From: NZQO01 sp964639255 | GTDB taxonomy: Bacteria > Bacteroidota > Bacteroidia > Flavobacteriales > Flavobacteriaceae | Assembly: GCA_964639255.1 (NCBI GenBank) | Contig: CAZXDP010000054.1 | Location: 1-18,303 of the forward strand | DNA length: 18,303 nucleotides | Reading direction: 5' to 3' | Shown: one piece after another, positions 13,709 through 18,303 of the stretch | How positions within the stretch are numbered: the stretch's first letter is position 1 | Layout of the letters: every line of letters begins with the position of its first letter | Made by a program: the position numbers and the translations under genes | The notes under the pieces: model-generated | Seen by the model: the letters and a program-made list of their open reading frames with translations, nothing else | Databases searched by the model: none | Told to the model about the DNA's origin: nothing

Positions 13709-16159
13709 ATGGCGAAAACACGCAATCGGTTTACGGCGAAAATTCTGTTCAGTTACGTGGCATTGGCCACGCTTGCTGTGATCGTTGGCATTTTTGTGTA
13801 TTCTGAATACAAGAACTACCTCCTTACTGCACCAACAGACACGGGTGAGCTTACCCTAACCGAAACGGGCACCTTGATCAACCTTGTCTATGAGACCGAT
13901 GGCTTATCGCGCCTAGCGCTACTCACTCAAGAAGAAGCGCACTACGACCGCTACCGGCAGCGCACGCGTTTATTATATGCACAACTGGCAGATCTAAGAT
14001 CGTTAACATCCAGCCCCGAACAAAAAGCCCAATTGGACAGTGTTCAGAAGTTGCTTACTAGAAAAGAAAAAAATATCGAGCAGCTTCGCCTTTTGAAAAT
14101 CACCAACCGGCAAGACAGCTCTTTAGATGATATTTTAGATGAATTCAGTAAGCTGGAAAGCACTATGGGAAAACTTACCGTTGCCAGCTTTGTGAACAAT
14201 CCTGCCCAATTAAGCTTACGGGAACGGCAAGTGTTCCAATCGCTTGTCGATTTGCTCAACCAAGAGGCCCTAGGCGATACGGGAACCGTAAGGACCAAGA
14301 CTGTCGATTCTATGCTATCTGCGGCGCGCTATATCGTAGCTGAGGCGAAGCGGGAAAACTCGCGAGCGCGCCAATCGCTTCAGCAAAAAGAGAACGAGCT
14401 TATTCGGAACGATTTAACCCTTTCTTCGCAATTGCGCGATCTCATTACGGCGTTCGATAAGGAGGTAAGTGAACAAGCAGCCCAGCGCAATATCGCCCGG
14501 CAAGCTTCGGTGCATCGTACTACCACCGTTTTGCGCATCGCTGCCATAGCCGCGGTGCTGCTCATTATCGTTTTCAGTTATTTTATTCTGAACGATTTCT
14601 TCAAGGCAGAACGCTACAAAACATCGCTGCAACAGGCCAATGCTTATACGGCCCAACTTCTGAAAAGTCGTGAGCAGCTCATCGCTACCGTAAGTCATGA
14701 CCTGAAAACTCCGCTACACACCATAACGGGATATGCTGCGCTTGCCAGCAACACTTCCCTAACCCAACAACAGGAGCGCTACTTGGTCCAAATAACCGAA
14801 AACGCGCAATACATCGGTAAACTGGTAGACGATCTGCTGGATTTCTCGAAGCTGGAGGCCGGCAAGCTTTCGTTAGAGCGTGTCCCTTTTTACCTAAAAC
14901 AGCTAATTGAACAAACAGCCCGTTCTGCGGAGGAGGTATACGGTACCGAGGCAATCGTCTTTAGAGTAACTATTGAAGAGGCATTGCGGCACCAACATTT
15001 TGAAAGCGATCCGTTGCGCATCAAGCAGGTATTGAACAACCTAATCGTGAACGCCTTTAAGTTTACCCAGAAAGGCCGAATCGAGGTGTCGGCGCAGGTG
15101 GTGGGTACCGACGGGAAACGCATGGTCATTGCCCTTGCCGTGCAGGATACAGGTATTGGCATTTCAGCGGAAAGACAAAAAGATATCTTCCAAGAATTTA
15201 CACAGGCCGAACCCGATACACAAAAACAGTACGGTGGTTATGGCCTTGGACTGGCTATCTCGAAAAAACTGGCAAAATTACTGGAAGGGCATTTAGAGGT
15301 ACAGAGCACCATAGGAGAAGGCAGCACATTCACCCTTACGCTCTCCCTACTACCGATAGCCAATGAGAAAATTCCCAAAACGACCGTAGAGACACAAGCC
15401 TCCCAGCCGCTTTCAGTAGTTGTGTTTGATGATGATCCCGCCCTGCGCACGCTCCTTCTTGAGCAATTAAAAAGTCAGGGTGCCGAAGCTTGGGGTTTTG
15501 AAAGTTTTGAAGCCTTTAAAAGCAATCTGCCTCCTCGATATGATGTGGTCATTACCGACATACAAATGCCCGAAGCCAATGGATTTGATATCTTACGGGA
15601 ATTGCAGGAAGGAAAAGTTTCATTGCACAGCAATCAACCCATTATAGCAATGACAGGTAACCGTGAGTTTCCCCAGCAACTGTATCTAGACAAAGGTTTT
15701 GCTTCGGTATTGCAGAAACCATTTACCCGCGAAATGCTATGGCAGACCCTTGTCGAAGTAGTCCCAGAGCAAAATAGATTTTCTGTGTCCACAACGCCCA
15801 ATGTTATTGATGCAGCCCCCGGCAATGCTCCCTTCCAGCTGGAAGCCCTTAGAGCATTCGTGGGCAGTGACCAGGGTGTTACCGAAGTACTCACCATTTT
15901 TATAGAGCAAACCCAAAAAGACTTATGCGTACTGCAGAAAGCCGCCGAACAGGATGATAGAGCGCAGCTGCGCGATACCGCCCACCGAATGCTTACCATG
16001 GCAAGGCAGTTACAGGCCGTACCCATCATTCCGCTATTGGAGAAACTTGAAAATAGTAGTGATACAGCCGAAAAAAAACTCGTTATGGAATGGGTTGGGG
16101 CGTTACAAATAGCCGCGAAACGCTTATTGGAGAAATTAAAAACCTCGATGGATGCCTAG
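13709..16159 (+). CDS. Hybrid sensor histidine kinase with receiver and Hpt domains
   Basis: An 816-residue protein. Two transmembrane helices (about 12-31 and 275-293) flank a long, mostly helical periplasmic sensor. Then come HisKA with His330 (ATVSHDLKTPLHTI), an ATPase domain with N-box NLIVNAFKFT (Asn448), G1 DTGIGIS and G2 GGYGLGLAI (509-517), a receiver with Asp617 (TDIQMPEANG), acidic FDDDP (573-577) and Lys670, and a C-terminal Hpt domain with His759 (DTAHRMLTMARQL). The full His-Asp-His relay is present, so phosphate can pass to a separate regulator. The obvious candidate is the convergent sigma54-type regulator, whose stop overlaps this one (CTAG at 16156-16159). The input signal is unknown. 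Confidence 0.95.
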   Translation: MAKTRNRFTAKILFSYVALATLAVIVGIFVYSEYKNYLLTAPTDTGELTLTETGTLINLVYETDGLSRLALLTQEEAHYDRYRQRTRLLYAQLADLRSLTSSPEQKAQLDSVQKLLTRKEKNIEQLRLLKITNRQDSSLDDILDEFSKLESTMGKLTVASFVNNPAQLSLRERQVFQSLVDLLNQEALGDTGTVRTKTVDSMLSAARYIVAEAKRENSRARQSLQQKENELIRNDLTLSSQLRDLITAFDKEVSEQAAQRNIARQASVHRTTTVLRIAAIAAVLLIIVFSYFILNDFFKAERYKTSLQQANAYTAQLLKSREQLIATVSHDLKTPLHTITGYAALASNTSLTQQQERYLVQITENAQYIGKLVDDLLDFSKLEAGKLSLERVPFYLKQLIEQTARSAEEVYGTEAIVFRVTIEEALRHQHFESDPLRIKQVLNNLIVNAFKFTQKGRIEVSAQVVGTDGKRMVIALAVQDTGIGISAERQKDIFQEFTQAEPDTQKQYGGYGLGLAISKKLAKLLEGHLEVQSTIGEGSTFTLTLSLLPIANEKIPKTTVETQASQPLSVVVFDDDPALRTLLLEQLKSQGAEAWGFESFEAFKSNLPPRYDVVITDIQMPEANGFDILRELQEGKVSLHSNQPIIAMTGNREFPQQLYLDKGFASVLQKPFTREMLWQTLVEVVPEQNRFSVSTTPNVIDAAPGNAPFQLEALRAFVGSDQGVTEVLTIFIEQTQKDLCVLQKAAEQDDRAQLRDTAHRMLTMARQLQAVPIIPLLEKLENSSDTAEKKLVMEWVGALQIAAKRLLEKLKTSMDA

Positions 16160-17511
16160 TGATCAATTTGGTAGTGTTTCAATTTATTATAAAGGGTTTT
16201 TCGGGTAATGTTTAAGAGCTTAGCGGCTTGTGTCTTGTTATTTCCCGTTTTTTCCAAAGCACTCAAAATAAGCTGTTTTTCATTTTGCTGAACCGATAAA
16301 TCAATTTTTTCTTGCTGCTCTTTTTGCGGCGCGACCACTTCTCTCGGTATTACCTCTAAAGGAACCACCGACCCAGGCGTTAGGAGTACCGACCTCATAA
16401 TAACATTGCGCAGCTCCCGCAGATTGCCCGGCCAATGGTATTGCGCAAAGGCAACTTTCACTGCATTCGAAAATCCTAAAACTTCTTTGTCCAAAGCTAT
16501 ATTGGCCGCAACGAGAAAATGCTCGGCAAATAGAAAAAGGTCTTCGGGTCGCTCCCGCAATGCTGGTACGTGAAGTGAAAATTCATTTAATCTATGGTAT
16601 AGATCTTCCCGAAACGTTCCTTTGGCCACTGCCTGTTGCAAATCTTCATTGGTAGCTGAAATGAGTCGAATATCAATCTCAATTTCAGTGGTACCGCCCA
16701 CGGGTTTTATCTTTCTTTCCTGCAGGGCACGAAGCAACTGTACTTGATGTTCATAGGAAAGGTTCCCAACCTCATCGAGAAAAAGGGTGCCACCATCGGC
16801 CGCCTTAAAATGCCCGATCTTATCATTTACCGCGCCCGTAAAGCTTCCTTTTATGTGCCCAAAAAATTCGCTTGCGGCAATTTCCTTTGGAATTGCGCCG
16901 CAGTCTACCGCTACAAAAGGACCATTTTTTCTCAAACTATAGTTATGAATAGTCCTGGCAGCTATTTCCTTGCCGGTACCGCTTTCCCCCTGGATCATTA
17001 CAGCCATTAGGGTTGGGCCCACTAGCCGAAGGTATTCATGCAATTTTTTAGAAGCCGGCCCCTGTCCTTCAACAGGTAGCGGTTTCTCTGGATTCGTGGG
17101 TGAAGAACTTGTAGCTTTCGCTCGGCTGGGTACAAATCTGGTAGTGTTGGTTTGTCGCTTATTGCTTTGTAACACCATGAGGAGTTCTTCGGGCCTAAAG
17201 GGTTTCGAAATATATTCTACCGCGCCCTTTTTCATCGCTTCTACGGCCGTGGAAACTTCGGCATAACCCGTCATAAGAATCACCTGGGTGCTTTGGTCTT
17301 TCGCTATCGAAAACTCGAGCAAGTCGAGACCCGAATCGTCGGGGAGTTTCAAATCGGTAATCACCACGGCAAAATCCCCCTCCTCAATATATTTCCTACC
17401 CACCTTACCGCTATGGCAAAGCGCCACCGAAAAGCCGTTGCGCTCTAAAAACGAGGAAAGCATTTTTCCAAATGCCACGTCATCTTCAATTATCAAAAGT
17501 TGTTTTGTCAT
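16156..17511 (-). CDS. Sigma54-dependent response regulator, NtrC family
   Basis: A 451-residue activator. It has a receiver domain (1-120; Asp10, Asp11, phosphorylated Asp53, Lys103) and a Ser/Thr/Pro-rich linker (about 125-148). The AAA+ domain carries Walker A GESGTGKE (175-182), the sigma54-contacting loop GSFTGA (222-227, usually GAFTGA), Walker B GGTLFLDE (240-247) and an arginine-finger region FREDLYHRLNEF. A Fis-type helix-turn-helix ends it (about 420-446: NNKTQAAKLLNITRKTLYNKL). It would remodel RpoN-RNA polymerase at target promoters when phosphorylated, presumably by the convergent hybrid kinase. TACTTTTG at 17531-17538 gives its own promoter. I found no convincing -24/-12 promoter in the window, so its targets lie elsewhere. 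Confidence 0.95.
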   Translation of the reverse strand: MTKQLLIIEDDVAFGKMLSSFLERNGFSVALCHSGKVGRKYIEEGDFAVVITDLKLPDDSGLDLLEFSIAKDQSTQVILMTGYAEVSTAVEAMKKGAVEYISKPFRPEELLMVLQSNKRQTNTTRFVPSRAKATSSSPTNPEKPLPVEGQGPASKKLHEYLRLVGPTLMAVMIQGESGTGKEIAARTIHNYSLRKNGPFVAVDCGAIPKEIAASEFFGHIKGSFTGAVNDKIGHFKAADGGTLFLDEVGNLSYEHQVQLLRALQERKIKPVGGTTEIEIDIRLISATNEDLQQAVAKGTFREDLYHRLNEFSLHVPALRERPEDLFLFAEHFLVAANIALDKEVLGFSNAVKVAFAQYHWPGNLRELRNVIMRSVLLTPGSVVPLEVIPREVVAPQKEQQEKIDLSVQQNEKQLILSALEKTGNNKTQAAKLLNITRKTLYNKLKHYQIDH

Positions 17512-17530
17512 TGCGGAGTGGAGCTTTTCG

Positions 17531-17538
17531 CAAAAGTA
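17531..17538 (-). promoter_or_regulatory. Bacteroidota -7 box of the sigma54 regulator gene
   Basis: TACTTTTG on the minus strand matches TAnnTTTG perfectly, followed by the common CG. It ends 19 bases before the ATG at 17511. No TTG is visible at the -33 position. Confidence 0.6.
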
Positions 17539-17574
17539 CGTTGCGCGAAATGGCCTGGCTTATAAAATTTTCAT

Positions 17575-17605
17575 AAAAAAAAAGGGGTGTCCGTAAGGAC
17601 ACCCC
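17575..17605 (-). terminator. Strong terminator after the PepSY-like gene
   Basis: GGGGTGTCC and GGACACCCC form a perfect 9-bp stem around a four-base loop (plus-strand 17584-17605), followed on the minus strand by at least nine T. It begins about 28 bases after the stop of the 17634-17984 gene and keeps its transcript from entering the sigma54 regulator gene. Confidence 0.92.
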
Positions 17606-17633
17606 AAAAGTATTGAATCTAAATACCTGCAGC

Positions 17634-17984
17634 TTACTGCTTCTTAATCCACTCGCCTTTTGCATTGGCGTACACCGTAGTTTGCTTACGGTCTGCAGTG
17701 GTGAGAACTAGTTTAAATTCTCCTTTTTCGTTTTTATAGGCCTTTGCAACCGTGGCACCTTCAAAATCGGCAGCGACGGCTTTCTGTACGGGTTGCGGCA
17801 ACGCATCGGCTTTGATTTCAACAAAATCGCTTTGGGTAGGATTTTGGGTTGCTTCTTCAGCCACCTGCTCGGTTGGCTCCGGCTGCACCTCGTTCATCGC
17901 GATGGCCTTGTCTTCCAATTCTTGTGCTACTGCCCCTGTAAAGGCTCCTGCAACCACAATGGCTGCGAACATTAACTTTTTCAT
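17634..17984 (-). CDS. Exported PepSY-like (DUF2874-type) protein
   Basis: A 116-residue exported protein. Residues 1-20 are a signal peptide ending in AVA, with cleavage likely before Gln21. A Glu/Pro/Thr-rich, low-complexity stretch follows (about 22-52). The folded part (about 53-114) has the PepSY-like pattern LPQPVQKAVAADFEGATVAKAYKN, then GEFKLVLTTADRKQTTVYANAKGEWIKK. Flavobacteria carry many such small periplasmic proteins; their role is not established and no partner is visible. It is a single-gene unit bounded by a strong terminator. Confidence 0.8.
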   Translation of the reverse strand: MKKLMFAAIVVAGAFTGAVAQELEDKAIAMNEVQPEPTEQVAEEATQNPTQSDFVEIKADALPQPVQKAVAADFEGATVAKAYKNEKGEFKLVLTTADRKQTTVYANAKGEWIKKQ

Positions 17985-18133
17985 AGATACTAAATTTTGT
18001 TTGTTATTAATCTTGTTCCCTTCCTCTTATGAAAAAGCAATACCAAAACAACTCGCACGACGAACGGAAGTATCAAAGAGTTGTATATCAGTATTTTAAA
18101 ATTGAAAAAAATTAATTATGCGCTGGTAGATGG

Positions 18134-18181
18134 TGTGTAATTCACTAGAATGAATTGCACAAGGCGTGTAATTTTTACACG
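18134..18181. repeat. Tandem GTGTAA inverted repeats
   Basis: TGTGTAATTCA (18134-18144) pairs with TGAATTGCACA (18151-18161) with one G-U, loop CTAGAA. CGTGTAA (18165-18171) pairs perfectly with TTACACG (18175-18181), loop TTT. Both share GTGTAA. They begin 10 bases after the arfB stop but carry no T-run, so they may be terminator-like stems, RNA-stabilising structures or binding sites. Confidence 0.5.
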
Positions 18182-18190
18182 GAAAGTGTG

Positions 18191-18303
18191 TTATGCATCG
18201 CTCGTAGGTGGCTTTCGGTTGGCTTTTTTTAGCGCATTTTGCTTCTTCGTCTTCAGCCGTTTTTCAATAGCTCCCTTAGAAGGTTTCGTTTTCTTACGTT
18301 TTT
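18191..18303 (-). CDS. arfB: Peptidyl-tRNA hydrolase ArfB, C-terminal tail (partial)
   Basis: Only the last 36 residues lie in the window; the frame is open to the right edge and ends at TAA (18191-18193). The sequence is strongly basic, KRKKTKPSKGAIEKRLKTKK followed by a KKANRKPP end. It matches the tail of ArfB/YaeJ, the release factor-like protein that rescues ribosomes stalled at the 3' end of mRNAs and places this tail in the empty mRNA channel. The GGQ catalytic domain is outside the window, so the call rests on the tail alone. Confidence 0.8.
   Translation of the reverse strand, partial: KRKKTKPSKGAIEKRLKTKKQNALKKANRKPPTSDA

Noticed and set aside
16156..18190. Sigma54 (-24/-12) promoters as targets of the local regulator
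   Set aside because: No TGGC-N8-TGC-type pair that I trust occurs upstream of any gene here. TGGCAC matches fall inside coding sequence.

Overview
The window is a stretch of ordinary chromosome from a member of the Bacteroidota, most probably a marine-type Flavobacteriaceae. Four kinds of evidence support this: a secreted enzyme with a type IX secretion (T9SS) C-terminal sorting domain; several promoter elements of the Bacteroidota form TAnnTTTG instead of a sigma70-type -10 box; families typical of the phylum (DUF3127, PepSY-like periplasmic protein, flavobacterial TonB-family transducer); and almost no Shine-Dalgarno sequences. I see no insertion sequence, phage, CRISPR array, tRNA or rRNA.

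Layout. 1-2232 (+): the 3' end of uppP, overlapping truB (ATGA), then a TonB-family transducer and the DNA glycosylase gene tag. 2262-5197 (-): aat, a secreted arginine/agmatine deiminase-family enzyme, and a small TPR-like exported protein. 5373-8120 (-): a flavin reductase-like protein with a DUF3127 OB-fold protein (terminator after it), then an AtoE-type short-chain fatty acid permease. 8219-9720 (+): an orphan sensor histidine kinase and a zinc-ribbon membrane protein. 9717-10587 (-): greA and a HIT hydrolase, divergent from a Rieske-like lipoprotein (10774-11211, +). 11208-13394 (-): a TonB-dependent receptor behind a full promoter and a TPP riboswitch, so very likely a thiamine(-precursor) receptor. 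13709-17511: a hybrid histidine kinase (+) and a sigma54-dependent response regulator (-) in tail-to-tail arrangement, a probable two-component pair. 17634-17984 (-): a PepSY-like exported protein. 18191-end (-): the basic C-terminal tail of ArfB.

The genes are mostly independent housekeeping or envelope functions and do not form one pathway. The points most worth following are: (1) the secreted deiminase, which carries the residues I recall as the catalytic set of Porphyromonas peptidylarginine deiminase (PPAD), including its carboxylate-binding Arg-Pro-Arg, at similar spacing; (2) the TPP riboswitch, with an enlarged P3 and a separate perfect hairpin that buries the start codon; (3) a structured greA leader; (4) DUF3127 ending in an SSB-like acidic tip; (5) a Rieske-fold lipoprotein that has lost its histidine ligands; and (6) a strong rho-independent terminator at 5346-5374 with no gene feeding it.

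Gene-poor stretches: 13395-13708 (314 bp) is filled by the riboswitch, start-codon hairpin and two promoters. 17985-18190 (206 bp) holds tandem inverted repeats. 5198-5372 (175 bp) holds the orphan terminator. 2607-2765 (159 bp) is AT-rich and shows nothing I can name.
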